Made by a program: the position numbers and the translations under genes
Assembly: GCF_000739775.1 (NCBI RefSeq)
Contig: NZ_BBJH01000015.1
Coordinates: 124,001 to 188,000, forward strand
DNA length: 64,000 nt
Origin: Paraburkholderia heleia NBRC 101817
GTDB lineage: Bacteria > Pseudomonadota > Gammaproteobacteria > Burkholderiales > Burkholderiaceae
Direction of reading: 5' to 3'
Shown: in pieces, positions 16,953-25,419 of the stretch
How positions within the stretch are numbered: position 1 is the stretch's first letter
How the letters are laid out: each line of letters begins with the position of its first letter
The notes under the pieces: model-generated
The model's database searches: none
Told to the model about the DNA's origin: nothing
The model's input: the letters and a program-made list of their open reading frames with translations, nothing else

Positions 16953-17561
16953 ATGACCGCAACCGAAAACAGTACGGTGGCCCGCAGCGCCGCCAGGGTG
17001 ATGAACCGCTCCGCGCTCACGCGCAGGCTCGTTGCCAGACTCAGGTCGAACGAAGCCGTGATCGGCGGCATCGGCAACACCAACTTCGACCTGTGGGCGA
17101 GCGGCCAACGCCCGCAGAACTTCTACATGCTCGGCAGCATGGGTCTCGCGATCCCCATCGCGCTCGGCGTCGCCATCGCGCAGCCCGGGCGCCAGGTGGT
17201 GGCCCTCGAAGGTGACGGCTCGCTGCTCATGCAACTGGGCGCACTCGGCACGGTCGCCACCCGCGCGCAGAAGAACCTGCTGATCGTGGTCTGGGATAAC
17301 GGTGTCTACCAGATCACCGGTTCGCAGAAGACGCTGACTTCGGGCACCGTCGATCTCGTGGCGATCGCGCGTGGCGCGGGCCTGCGGCAGAGCGCGTGGG
17401 CCGCTGACGAGGCGCACTTCGACGCCCTCGTCGAAAGCGGGCTGGCCGGCGACGAGCCCGCGTTCATCGCCGTGCGCACCGATGATGCGAAGCCGGCGGG
17501 CGTGACCGAGCGCGACCCCGCGAAGATCCGCCAGCGCTTCATGGAAGGTATCGCCGCGTAA
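16953..17561 (+). CDS. TPP-dependent decarboxylase, beta (PP-domain) subunit, ComE-like
   Basis: A 202-residue diphosphate-binding half of a TPP enzyme. The metal/TPP motif begins at G87 (GDGSLLMQLG) and ends about 27 residues later at the asparagine of VVWDNGVYQITG, as in ComE, phosphonopyruvate decarboxylase and acetolactate synthase relatives. It follows the alpha gene by 12 bp. Together they would convert a 2-oxo acid into an aldehyde, which the aldehyde dehydrogenase encoded 40 bp downstream could oxidise. Confidence 0.86.
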   Translation: MTATENSTVARSAARVMNRSALTRRLVARLRSNEAVIGGIGNTNFDLWASGQRPQNFYMLGSMGLAIPIALGVAIAQPGRQVVALEGDGSLLMQLGALGTVATRAQKNLLIVVWDNGVYQITGSQKTLTSGTVDLVAIARGAGLRQSAWAADEAHFDALVESGLAGDEPAFIAVRTDDAKPAGVTERDPAKIRQRFMEGIAA

Positions 17562-17601
17562 CCTGCGTGCGCAGCAAGCGCACGCATTTGAGGAACATCC
17601 G

Positions 17602-19014
17602 ATGTCACAACTGCTGATTGGCGGCAAATGGGTTGACGGCGAGTCAGCCCAGTCGCTCACGGACAAGTATCACGGCAGGGAATACGCACGCATGGCCGTT
17701 GCGTCGCCGGAGCAGGTCAACCAGGCGGTGGATGGCGCCCTCGCGGGATTGCGCGCATCCACGCTTTCGCCATACGAACGGTACCGGATCCTGCTGGAGG
17801 CGGCGCGCGTGGTCGAAAGCCGCCGCGACAGGCTGATCGGACTGATGCGCGACGAAGCCGGTTTCACACACGCGGACGGCGATAACGAAGTACGCCGCTG
17901 CGTGCAGACGCTCGAGCTTTCGGCCGAGGAGGGCAAGCATCTGGCCGGCGAACTGGTGCCGATGCAGGCCGCCGCCGGCGTGAAGAACCGGCTCGGGTAC
18001 ACGATTCGTGTGCCGCGCGGCGTCGTGTGCGCGATCACGCCGTTCAATTCGCCGCTGAATACGCTCGCGCACAAGGTCGGACCCGCCATTGCGGGCGGCA
18101 ACGCGGTGGTCATCAAGCCATCGAACGTGACACCGTTGTCTGCCGTGGAGCTATGCAAGGCGCTCATCGATGCGGGCCTGCCTGCGAACCTGCTGGCGTT
18201 GGTCCACGGTTCGGGCAGCGCCATCGGGCGTCAGTTGCTCGCCGATCCGCGCATCGCGTTCTACGCGTTCACCGGCAGCACGCAGGTGGGCCGCGAGATC
18301 CAGCAGGCCGCGGGCCTGCGCGGCATGCAGCTGGAACTGGGCAGTATCGCCAGCACGATCGTCTGTGCGGATGCCGACGTCGACATGGCAATTCCGAAGA
18401 TCGTCAACGCCGGGTTCCGCAAGGCAGGCCAGGTTTGCACTTCGGTACAGCGGCTGTTCGTGGCGCGCGGCATTGCCGATACGTTCATTTCGAAGTTCGT
18501 CGAAGCGGTAAAGGCAACTCCGTGCGGCGATCCCGCCGATCCCAAAACCGTCATCGGACCAATGATCTCGCTGCAGCATGCGGAGCGTGCCGAATCGTGG
18601 GTGCGCGAGGCGGTGGAAAACGGCGCACGGGTGCTGACGGGTGGCAAACGCGAGGGCACGGTGTTCGAGCCCACGGTGCTGCATGGTGTTCGCGACAGCA
18701 TGAAAGTCGTGTGCCAGGAAATCTTCGCGCCGGTCGTGTCGATCATCGAGTTCGACCGCATCGAGGAAGCGGTGGCGGGCGCCAACGCCAGCGACTTCGG
18801 CCTCGCGGCTGGCCTCTTCACGTCGGACCTGAAGACGGCGCTGCGCACCGCACAGCAGCTTGCATTCGGCGGGGTGCATATCAACGAGGCATCCAGTGCC
18901 CGCATCGACGCCATGCCCTTTGGCGGCGTGAAAGACAGCGGCTTTGGCCGCGAGGGTCCGGCCTGGTCAATTCGTGAAATGACCGAGGAGCGTCTCATCA
19001 CCGTCGCGTACTGA
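17602..19014 (+). CDS. NAD(P)-dependent aldehyde dehydrogenase
   Basis: A 470-residue aldehyde dehydrogenase superfamily protein. The catalytic cysteine is C279 (KAGQVCTSVQ) and the general-base glutamate is E245 (LELGSIAST). The usual ELGGK is here ELGSI, an uncommon variant found in some phosphonoacetaldehyde- or lactaldehyde-type dehydrogenases, which may signal a charged or small aldehyde substrate. FNSPLNTLAHKVGPAIAGGN is the normal N-terminal signature. GAGGA precedes the ATG. Its position after the split decarboxylase suggests that it oxidises the aldehyde that enzyme releases. Confidence 0.93.
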   Translation: MSQLLIGGKWVDGESAQSLTDKYHGREYARMAVASPEQVNQAVDGALAGLRASTLSPYERYRILLEAARVVESRRDRLIGLMRDEAGFTHADGDNEVRRCVQTLELSAEEGKHLAGELVPMQAAAGVKNRLGYTIRVPRGVVCAITPFNSPLNTLAHKVGPAIAGGNAVVIKPSNVTPLSAVELCKALIDAGLPANLLALVHGSGSAIGRQLLADPRIAFYAFTGSTQVGREIQQAAGLRGMQLELGSIASTIVCADADVDMAIPKIVNAGFRKAGQVCTSVQRLFVARGIADTFISKFVEAVKATPCGDPADPKTVIGPMISLQHAERAESWVREAVENGARVLTGGKREGTVFEPTVLHGVRDSMKVVCQEIFAPVVSIIEFDRIEEAVAGANASDFGLAAGLFTSDLKTALRTAQQLAFGGVHINEASSARIDAMPFGGVKDSGFGREGPAWSIREMTEERLITVAY

Positions 19015-19068
19015 CGCGATGCATGAGCCGTCTGCGAGCCATCTGACTGACTGAACGGAACCACTATC

Positions 19069-21195
19069 TTGGAAACATCCCTTTCGACGAACCATGTACT
19101 GCGCATTGCCGTGGACATCGGCGGAACCTTCACCGACGGCGTGGCAACGCTCTCGCCGTCGGGGCGCATCTGGGTCGGCAAGACCCCAACCACGCCGGAC
19201 GATCCCGGCGAAGCGGTTTCTACCGTCGCGCTCAACCTGCTGAAGCAGGTTGCGGACTCGATGGGACCGTCGGCCCCGAAGCTCGCGGAGGTGGTGCACG
19301 GCACGACCCTGATCACGAATACGCTAATCGAGCGCAAGGGCGTAAAGACCGGGCTGATCACCACACAGGGCATGCGCGACATGCTCGACATCGGTCGCGA
19401 ATGGCGCTACGACATCTACGATCTCGACATCGTGATACCTGCGCCGCTGGTGCCGCCTGCGTTGCGCCTGGAGGTGGACGAGAGGCTCGATGCGCGCGGC
19501 GAGGTACTGACGCCGCTCACGGACGCGCAACTGGACCGGCTGATCGACGGAGTGATCAGCAAGCTCGGCGCGGCCGGGGTCGAGTCGGTGGCGGTATCGT
19601 TGCTGCATTCGTACCTCAACGATGCACACGAGAAGCGTATCGAGGCGCGCCTGCGGCAGGCCCTCCCGAATCTATCGGTGTCGGTATCGTCGGATCTCGC
19701 GCGGGAGATCAAGGAGTTCGAGCGCACCTCGACAACGGTGGCGAATGCCTATGTGAAGCCGATCGTCGCGAAATACCTGCACGAACTCGAGAACCGGATC
19801 GCACGCATCCAGGAAGGCATACCGCTGCGCGTGATGGTGTCGAGCGGCGGTTTCACGTCAGCGAAGGCGGGCGCGGAATCACCGATCCTGCTGCTCGAGT
19901 CGGGGCCGGCCGCCGGCGTGCTGTCGGCGCTCAATACGGCCTATCAGAACGACGTCAAGCGCGTGCTCGCATTCGACATGGGGGGCACCACGGCGAAGGC
20001 CTGCGTGGCCGTCGACGGCGAGCCGCCGGTGGCGCACAGTTTCGAGTGCGCGCGCGTCGAACGCTTCAAGCGCGGCTCGGGTCTGCCGATCCTCATTCCG
20101 AGCATCGAGCTGATCGAGATCGGCGCGGGCGGTGGCTCCATTGCGTATTGCAATCGCCTCGGTCTTCTCAACATCGGACCTGAATCGTCGGGCTCCGTAC
20201 CGGGCCCGGCCTGCTATGCACGCGGCGGCACCGACGCGACCGTCACCGATGCGGATCTGTTGCTGGGCTACCTGAATCCGTCGAACTTCCTCGGCGGCGA
20301 AATGGAACTCGACACCGGCCTTGCGACTGCCGCGATGGAGCGGCTCGCGAAGCAGCTGGGCATGGCCACGACCGATGTTGCATGGGGCATCTACAACATG
20401 GTCAACGAGAACATGGCGAGTGCCGCGCGTATCCATATCGCCGAGAACGGCCACGATCCGCGTGAGTTCGCGATGGTGGCAACGGGCGGCGCGGGCCCCG
20501 TCCATGCCGTCGAGGTGGCGCGCAAGCTGCGCATTCCGCGTGTCCTGATTCCGATCGCAGCGGGCGCCGGTTCGTGCCTGGGCATGCTGGCCGCACCGGC
20601 GCGCGTCGACCGTTCGTTCTCGAGCCCGCAACTGCTCGCGGATACGGACTGGGCACAGGTGGCCACCCGTCTCGAGGCACTCAAGCGCGAAGGCGAGGCC
20701 GAACTGGAGTCGGCCGGCGCGGCCGACGTCGAATGGCGCATCGGCGCCGAGATGCGCTATTTCGGGCAGGGCGCGGACGTGTCGGTCTCGATCCCCTACG
20801 AAGCTGTGACCGACGCGACCGGCGCGAAGGTGCTGGCGTCGTTCGAGGCACAGTACGAAAAGCTTTACGGCAGACTTGTGCCGAATGCGCGCCCGCAGGT
20901 CGTGACGTGGCGGCTCACGGGACGCGAGCGTACCTCCGGCCAGCACTTCGAATGGGGCGACAACCGGGTGAAGGCGACCGACGCGCTGCGCGGCAAGCGC
21001 CCGGTCTACCTGCCGCTGCGCGGCGAGTACGCCGACGTGCCCGTGTACGACCGCTATTCGGTGCAACCCGGACAGACGCTGCAGGGGCCGCTGATTCTCG
21101 AAGAGCGTGAGTCGACCATCGTCGTCGCAGTGAAGTCGGACGTCACGGTGCTGCCCGACCTCACCACTTCCGTTACTATCAAGGAGTTCGAATAA
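19069..21195 (+). CDS. hyuA: Hydantoinase/oxoprolinase subunit A
   Basis: A 708-residue HyuA-type subunit of the ATP-dependent hydantoinase / 5-oxoprolinase / acetone carboxylase family. The ATP-binding ASKHA-fold motifs are visible: AVDIGGTFTDGV at the N-terminus, VVHGTTLITNTLIERKG near residue 66, and FDMGGTTAKACV near residue 304. The frame opens with TTG (19069) and has no suitable ATG, so an unusual TTG start is proposed; the N-terminal motif would be lost with any later start. Such enzymes use ATP to open a lactam or imide ring or to carboxylate a ketone. The partner subunit follows directly. Confidence 0.92.
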   Translation: METSLSTNHVLRIAVDIGGTFTDGVATLSPSGRIWVGKTPTTPDDPGEAVSTVALNLLKQVADSMGPSAPKLAEVVHGTTLITNTLIERKGVKTGLITTQGMRDMLDIGREWRYDIYDLDIVIPAPLVPPALRLEVDERLDARGEVLTPLTDAQLDRLIDGVISKLGAAGVESVAVSLLHSYLNDAHEKRIEARLRQALPNLSVSVSSDLAREIKEFERTSTTVANAYVKPIVAKYLHELENRIARIQEGIPLRVMVSSGGFTSAKAGAESPILLLESGPAAGVLSALNTAYQNDVKRVLAFDMGGTTAKACVAVDGEPPVAHSFECARVERFKRGSGLPILIPSIELIEIGAGGGSIAYCNRLGLLNIGPESSGSVPGPACYARGGTDATVTDADLLLGYLNPSNFLGGEMELDTGLATAAMERLAKQLGMATTDVAWGIYNMVNENMASAARIHIAENGHDPREFAMVATGGAGPVHAVEVARKLRIPRVLIPIAAGAGSCLGMLAAPARVDRSFSSPQLLADTDWAQVATRLEALKREGEAELESAGAADVEWRIGAEMRYFGQGADVSVSIPYEAVTDATGAKVLASFEAQYEKLYGRLVPNARPQVVTWRLTGRERTSGQHFEWGDNRVKATDALRGKRPVYLPLRGEYADVPVYDRYSVQPGQTLQGPLILEERESTIVVAVKSDVTVLPDLTTSVTIKEFE

Positions 21196-22776
21196 ATGAC
21201 TCTGCTCTCCACTGCGCCGTCCACGACGCCCCAGAAGCGGGCCACCACGTTCGACCCGATCGAGCTGGAAATCCTCTGGAAGCGGTTGATCAGCGTGGTC
21301 GACGAGGCCTCGGCCGCTTTCGTGCGCACCTGCTTTTCCACGCTCGTGCGCGATGGCAACGATTTTGCGATCGTGCTGACCGATGCACAGGGACGCTCGC
21401 TCGCCCAGTCGACCATGAGCCTGCCCGGCTTCATCGGCTGCCTGCCGGCTACGGTGCGGCATGTGCTGGACAAATATCCGGCGCCGACGATGCAGGAAGG
21501 TGACGTCTTCATCACCAACGACCCGTGGAAGGGCTCGGGGCACATCCACGACGTGACGACCGTCACGCCGATCTTTCGGGACGGCAAGGTGGTCGCGTTC
21601 GCGGCGGTGGTTTCGCACCTGGTCGACATCGGCGGGAAGCTGCGCAGCAACAGCAGCCGCGAGATCTACGAGGAAGGCCTGCAGATCCCGATGATGAAGC
21701 TACTCGATGCGGGCGAGCCCAACGAGGTGCTGATCGAGATGATCATGCAGAACGTGCGCGCGCCCGAGCAGGGCATGGGCGATATCTGGGCGCAGGTGTC
21801 GGCCTGCCGGAAGATGGGCGAGCGCCTGCAGGGGCTGCTCGACACCGTCGATCTCGAAGCGCTTGGCGCCGAGGTGCGCCGCCGTTCCGAGCAGGCAATG
21901 CGCGATGCGATCTCGAAGATTCCCGACGGGATCTATGAATCCACGGTGTTGCACGACGGCTTCGAGAAGCCGATCGAGCTGAAATGCAAGCTCACCGTGA
22001 CGGGGGACCGGATCGATATCGACTATGCGGGCAGCAGCGCCCAACTGGCGCGCGCGGTCAACGTGGTGCCCATCTACACGTTCGCGTACACGGTCTACGG
22101 CATCAAGACCCTGCTGTGCCCGGACATTCCCAACAACGAAGGCAGTTTCGTGCCGATCACGACCACGGCGCCGCTCGGCTCGCTGCTGAACCCGACCTAT
22201 CCGGCGGCGTCGGGTGGCCGTAGTGCGATCGGCCATCTGCTGCCGGCGTGCGTGTTCCGTGCGCTGGGTGATGTGCTGCCGGAAAAGGTGTGGGCCGGCG
22301 GCTCGCCCAATTCGTCGATGACGATGTCCGGCGAGTATCAGGGACGGCGTTTCGCGGTGGTCAATTTCGTCAACGCGGGTCAGGGCGCGAATGCACGTCG
22401 CGACGGCTTCTCCGCGATGAGCTTTCCGGCCAACCTCGGCAATACGCCGGTCGAAATGATGGAGTCGCTTGCACCGATCAAGGTTTTGCGGCGTGAGGTC
22501 CGCCGCGGCAGCGGTGGCGCAGGCAGGCATCCGGGCGGTTGCGGGATCAGCTTCGAATATGAGTTGCTGCCCGATGCGTCCAATGTGAGTGCATCGTTCC
22601 TGATGACGCAGCTCAAATCGTCGCCGCCCGGACTGGCAGGGGGAGGCGCAGGCAAGCCCGGCCAGCTACTCATCAATGGCGTGGTGGTCGACCCGACCGA
22701 ACCTCGCGTGCTGAACGGCGGCGACCGCGTGCTGATGGAAACGGCAGGTGGTGGCGCATACGGGCCGCCTGCGTGA
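21196..22776 (+). CDS. hyuB: Hydantoinase/oxoprolinase subunit B
   Basis: A 526-residue HyuB-type subunit. Family features are FDPIELEILWKRLISVVDEA at the N-terminus, ITNDPWKGSGHIHDVTTV near residue 110, the PAASGGRSAIGH segment near residue 335 and the C-terminal GGAGRHPGGCGISFEYEL. The ATG directly follows the hyuA stop; its ribosome site, AAGGAG, lies inside the last codons of hyuA, so the two are translationally coupled at roughly equal amounts, as needed for the A/B complex. Confidence 0.93.
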   Translation: MTLLSTAPSTTPQKRATTFDPIELEILWKRLISVVDEASAAFVRTCFSTLVRDGNDFAIVLTDAQGRSLAQSTMSLPGFIGCLPATVRHVLDKYPAPTMQEGDVFITNDPWKGSGHIHDVTTVTPIFRDGKVVAFAAVVSHLVDIGGKLRSNSSREIYEEGLQIPMMKLLDAGEPNEVLIEMIMQNVRAPEQGMGDIWAQVSACRKMGERLQGLLDTVDLEALGAEVRRRSEQAMRDAISKIPDGIYESTVLHDGFEKPIELKCKLTVTGDRIDIDYAGSSAQLARAVNVVPIYTFAYTVYGIKTLLCPDIPNNEGSFVPITTTAPLGSLLNPTYPAASGGRSAIGHLLPACVFRALGDVLPEKVWAGGSPNSSMTMSGEYQGRRFAVVNFVNAGQGANARRDGFSAMSFPANLGNTPVEMMESLAPIKVLRREVRRGSGGAGRHPGGCGISFEYELLPDASNVSASFLMTQLKSSPPGLAGGGAGKPGQLLINGVVVDPTEPRVLNGGDRVLMETAGGGAYGPPA

Positions 22777-22824
22777 GCCGCAGCCAGCGCGAACCTGTAT
22801 TTCTCGAAAATAAAAGGAAAACGT

Positions 22825-23178
22825 ATGACCGATATTGTCCGGATTGACCAGAACGCCCGTCGTAGCCGTGCACTTGTTCACAACGGGCTCATTTACCTCT
22901 CCGGCCAGGTGCCCGACGACCGCAGTGGCGACGTTACGGATCAGACGCGTCAGGTGCTCGCGAAGATCGACGGGCTGCTTGCCGAGGCGGGCACGTCGAA
23001 GGAGCGGCTGCTCAGTACGCAGATCTGGCTGAAAACGATGGACGACTTCGCCGCGATGAATGCGGTGTGGGACGCGTGGGTGACACCGGGCCAGACGCCG
23101 ACGCGCTGCTGCGGCAAGGTGGAACTCAACGATCCGAACTGCCGGGTGGAGATCGTTGCCGTAGCGGCCTGCCGTTAA
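22825..23178 (+). CDS. RidA-family enamine/imine deaminase
   Basis: A 117-residue YjgF/YER057c/UK114 (RidA) family protein. RidA proteins form trimers and hydrolyse reactive enamine or imine intermediates to ketone and ammonia; many catabolic operons for nitrogen compounds carry a dedicated copy. Recognisable stretches are NGLIYLSGQVPDD and the cysteine-rich TPTRCCGKVELNDPNCRVEIVAVAA. In standard RidA the arginine of the PARxxV motif binds the substrate carboxylate; here the equivalent is TPTRCCGKVEL. The ribosome site is AAGGAAA. It is the last gene of the TPP-ALDH-hyuAB operon and implies a nitrogenous intermediate. Confidence 0.92.
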   Translation: MTDIVRIDQNARRSRALVHNGLIYLSGQVPDDRSGDVTDQTRQVLAKIDGLLAEAGTSKERLLSTQIWLKTMDDFAAMNAVWDAWVTPGQTPTRCCGKVELNDPNCRVEIVAVAACR

Positions 23179-23207
23179 GGGGCATCGGGACGTCGCAACG
23201 AAACATG

Positions 23208-23238
23208 AGGAACGGCTGCCCGTGAGGCAGCCGTTCCT
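23208..23238 (+). terminator. Strong hairpin terminator after ridA
   Basis: AGGAACGGCTGCC, loop CGTGA, GGCAGCCGTTCCT: a perfect 13-bp stem followed by TTG. The T-tract is short, but position and stem strength fit an end for the TPP-hyuAB-ridA operon. Confidence 0.7.
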
Positions 23239-23254
23239 TTGTGGAGTCGTCACC

Positions 23255-23557
23255 ATGAAAATAGTCATCATCAGGCATCGCCTCATGCCCGGTACCGAGG
23301 AACTGGCGCTCGCACGCATCAATGCGTTGACGCAGCGAATCCGTGTGCAACCCGGCTTCTGTTTTCGCCACGTAGGGAGGGAATCCAGCGATCCTTCCAG
23401 CATTGTCAGCGTGACGGCCTGGAATACGGCACAAGACTGTGCGCAATGGGAGGCGCTTCTGGCAGCGTCGCCGTTGCCACCGGTTGACCGCTCGCGTCTT
23501 TACAGCTCGGTGGAGCACATCGTCGTGAATACCACTACCGGGCCCGAATTGCCGTGA
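23255..23557 (+). CDS. Small ABM-fold protein
   Basis: A 100-residue protein resembling the antibiotic-biosynthesis-monooxygenase (ABM) dimeric alpha+beta barrel fold: an N-terminal strand (MKIVIIRHRLMPG), a helix, RVQPGFCFRHVGRES, VSVTAWNTAQDCAQWEAL, and a final strand. The typical sequence 'phi-SVTxWxSxxDxxxW' is well kept. The start at 23255 is chosen because the longer frame (23222) begins inside the terminator hairpin. Function is unknown; such proteins can be monooxygenases or haem-degrading enzymes. It lies alone after the operon terminator and before the chemoreceptor. Confidence 0.7.
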   Translation: MKIVIIRHRLMPGTEELALARINALTQRIRVQPGFCFRHVGRESSDPSSIVSVTAWNTAQDCAQWEALLAASPLPPVDRSRLYSSVEHIVVNTTTGPELP

Positions 23558-23681
23558 TCCGGGCGAAATTCGACTCATGAGCCTCGGGGGCCGACGCCCG
23601 CGAGGCGTCGTGAGACAGCCCTGTGCATGTTTCGGGTCCTCGACTTGTTAGTTTCGCTAACTAAATGAATCAAGGGGTGCC

Positions 23682-25226
23682 ATGTTCTCTCGTCTTTCGA
23701 TCTCCACCCGGTTATGGGCGACCGTCGGGGTGCTTGGCCTGCTGATCGTGGCGGTTGGCGCGCTCGGGCAGGTCGGAATGAAGCGCGCGAATGATGCGCT
23801 GAATTACGCCTATTCGAACCAGCTGGCTGCATCGATTCAGTTAGGAAGTTCGAACCTGGCGTTGACGATCGCGCGCGTCGGCCTGGACCGGACGCTGATG
23901 CATCCGGAAGAGTCCGGCCTGCCGGCTGCCATTGCCAAGGCGCTTGGACACCTCGACGATTCCAACCATGCCTGGCTTGCCTATCGGGCACTGCCTCACG
24001 AGCACGATGAACAGGTTCTGGCCGACCGTGTGGATGCGGCTCGCACGGCACTGGTGCAGCAGGGCATCGTGCCGATGGCGGATGCGTTGAAGCGTGGCGA
24101 TCGCGACACGGCCGACCGGATCGCCATGAAGACGATGTCGCCGCTCTCGCTTGCGTTGACGGACAGTACCGGTGCGCTGGACCGCTGGCAGGACGAACAC
24201 GGCCGGCAGGAGTTTGGCGAGGCGCAGCAGTTCTACAGGCGGCTGAGTCTTGCCGGTGTGCTGCTGATCGTGGTCGGACTGATGGTCTGTGGCGGCTGCG
24301 CGTATGGGCTGCGCCGTTCGATTGCGATTCCCCTCGCAGACGTGCTGGCGGCGCTTCGGCGCATCGCGGGTGGCGATCTGACCGCGGCACTCGAGGTTCG
24401 TTCCCGGGACGAGATGGGCAGCCTCGTCGAAGGACTCCAGACGATGCAGGGTGGGCTGGATGGAACCGTGAGGCAGGTGACGCGAAGTTCCGAGGCTATC
24501 GCGGCGGCGACGAGGCAGATTGCAGCGGGCAACAGCGATCTGTCACAGCGAACTGAGGAGCAGGCAGCGTCGCTGCAGGAGACCGCCGCCAGCATGGAAG
24601 AGCTCACAGCGACGGTGAGGCAGAACGCGGACAATGCCCGCACGGCACAGGGCCTGACGGAATCCGCGCAGGACGTCACGACGCGCGGTTCACAGGTCGT
24701 CGCCGAGGTCGTGCAGACGATGGGGGAGATCGACCGCAGCTCGCGGAAGATTGCCGACATCACGGGCGTGATCGAGGGCATCGCGTTCCAGACCAACATC
24801 CTCGCCCTGAACGCGGCGGTTGAAGCTGCCCGGGCGGGCGATCAGGGACGCGGCTTCGCAGTGGTCGCCGGCGAGGTGCGCTCTCTGGCACAGCGCGCCG
24901 GTGCCGCCGCGAAGGAGATCAAGACCCTGATCGACGATTCGGTGGGGCGGGTGGCATCGGGTGCAAGGCAGGTTCAGGCCGCAGGCGAGACGATGCGGGA
25001 AATCAGCGAGTCGATCACGCGGGTAGCGACCATCATGCGCGAGATCGCACACGCATCGGATGAGCAGCGCGATGGCATCGAACAGGTCGGAGTGGCGGTG
25101 TCGCAGATGGACCAGGTATCGCAGCAGAACGCGGCACTGGTCGAGCAGGCTGCTGCTGCCGCAGTCTCGCTCGACGATCAGGCAGCGGCGCTGCGTGAGG
25201 CGGTTGCGGTTTTCAGACTGAAGTGA
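23682..25226 (+). CDS. Methyl-accepting chemotaxis protein (four-helix-bundle type)
   Basis: A 514-residue chemoreceptor. The layout is a membrane segment (residues 8-30), a periplasmic four-helix-bundle sensor (30-185) like Tar/Tsr, a second membrane segment (186-208), HAMP (210-262), and the cytoplasmic signalling coiled coil with the conserved hairpin tip [20 protein letters not shown]. The C-terminus ends VAVFRLK without an NWETF-type CheR/CheB tether. AAGGGG precedes the ATG. Its place at the end of the catabolic block suggests taxis toward the island substrate or a related compound, which is inference. Confidence 0.95.
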   Translation: MFSRLSISTRLWATVGVLGLLIVAVGALGQVGMKRANDALNYAYSNQLAASIQLGSSNLALTIARVGLDRTLMHPEESGLPAAIAKALGHLDDSNHAWLAYRALPHEHDEQVLADRVDAARTALVQQGIVPMADALKRGDRDTADRIAMKTMSPLSLALTDSTGALDRWQDEHGRQEFGEAQQFYRRLSLAGVLLIVVGLMVCGGCAYGLRRSIAIPLADVLAALRRIAGGDLTAALEVRSRDEMGSLVEGLQTMQGGLDGTVRQVTRSSEAIAAATRQIAAGNSDLSQRTEEQAASLQETAASMEELTATVRQNADNARTAQGLTESAQDVTTRGSQVVAEVVQTMGEIDRSSRKIADITGVIEGIAFQTNILALNAAVEAARAGDQGRGFAVVAGEVRSLAQRAGAAAKEIKTLIDDSVGRVASGARQVQAAGETMREISESITRVATIMREIAHASDEQRDGIEQVGVAVSQMDQVSQQNAALVEQAAAAAVSLDDQAAALREAVAVFRLK

Positions 25227-25230
25227 GCGG

Positions 25231-25253
25231 GTGGCGCCTGCAGCAGGCGCCAC
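25231..25253 (+). terminator. Hairpin after the chemoreceptor gene
   Basis: GTGGCGCCTGC, A, GCAGGCGCCAC is a perfect inverted repeat immediately after the mcp stop codon. It lacks a T-tract, so it may be a weak terminator or an RNA-stabilising hairpin. Confidence 0.5.
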
Positions 25254-25419
25254 GTGAATGACTATTCCCGTTTCCGCAATTGATAATCTGCATCGATCAA
25301 TCAGGATATTTTCGTTGTTTGTGTCCGGAAAACAGGCCGTCTACTATCGCGGCAACGCGTTCCAGTCGCACTCCACGCCTTTGCGCGGCAGCAGTAAAAA
25401 ATCCAAAAGGTCATCGACA

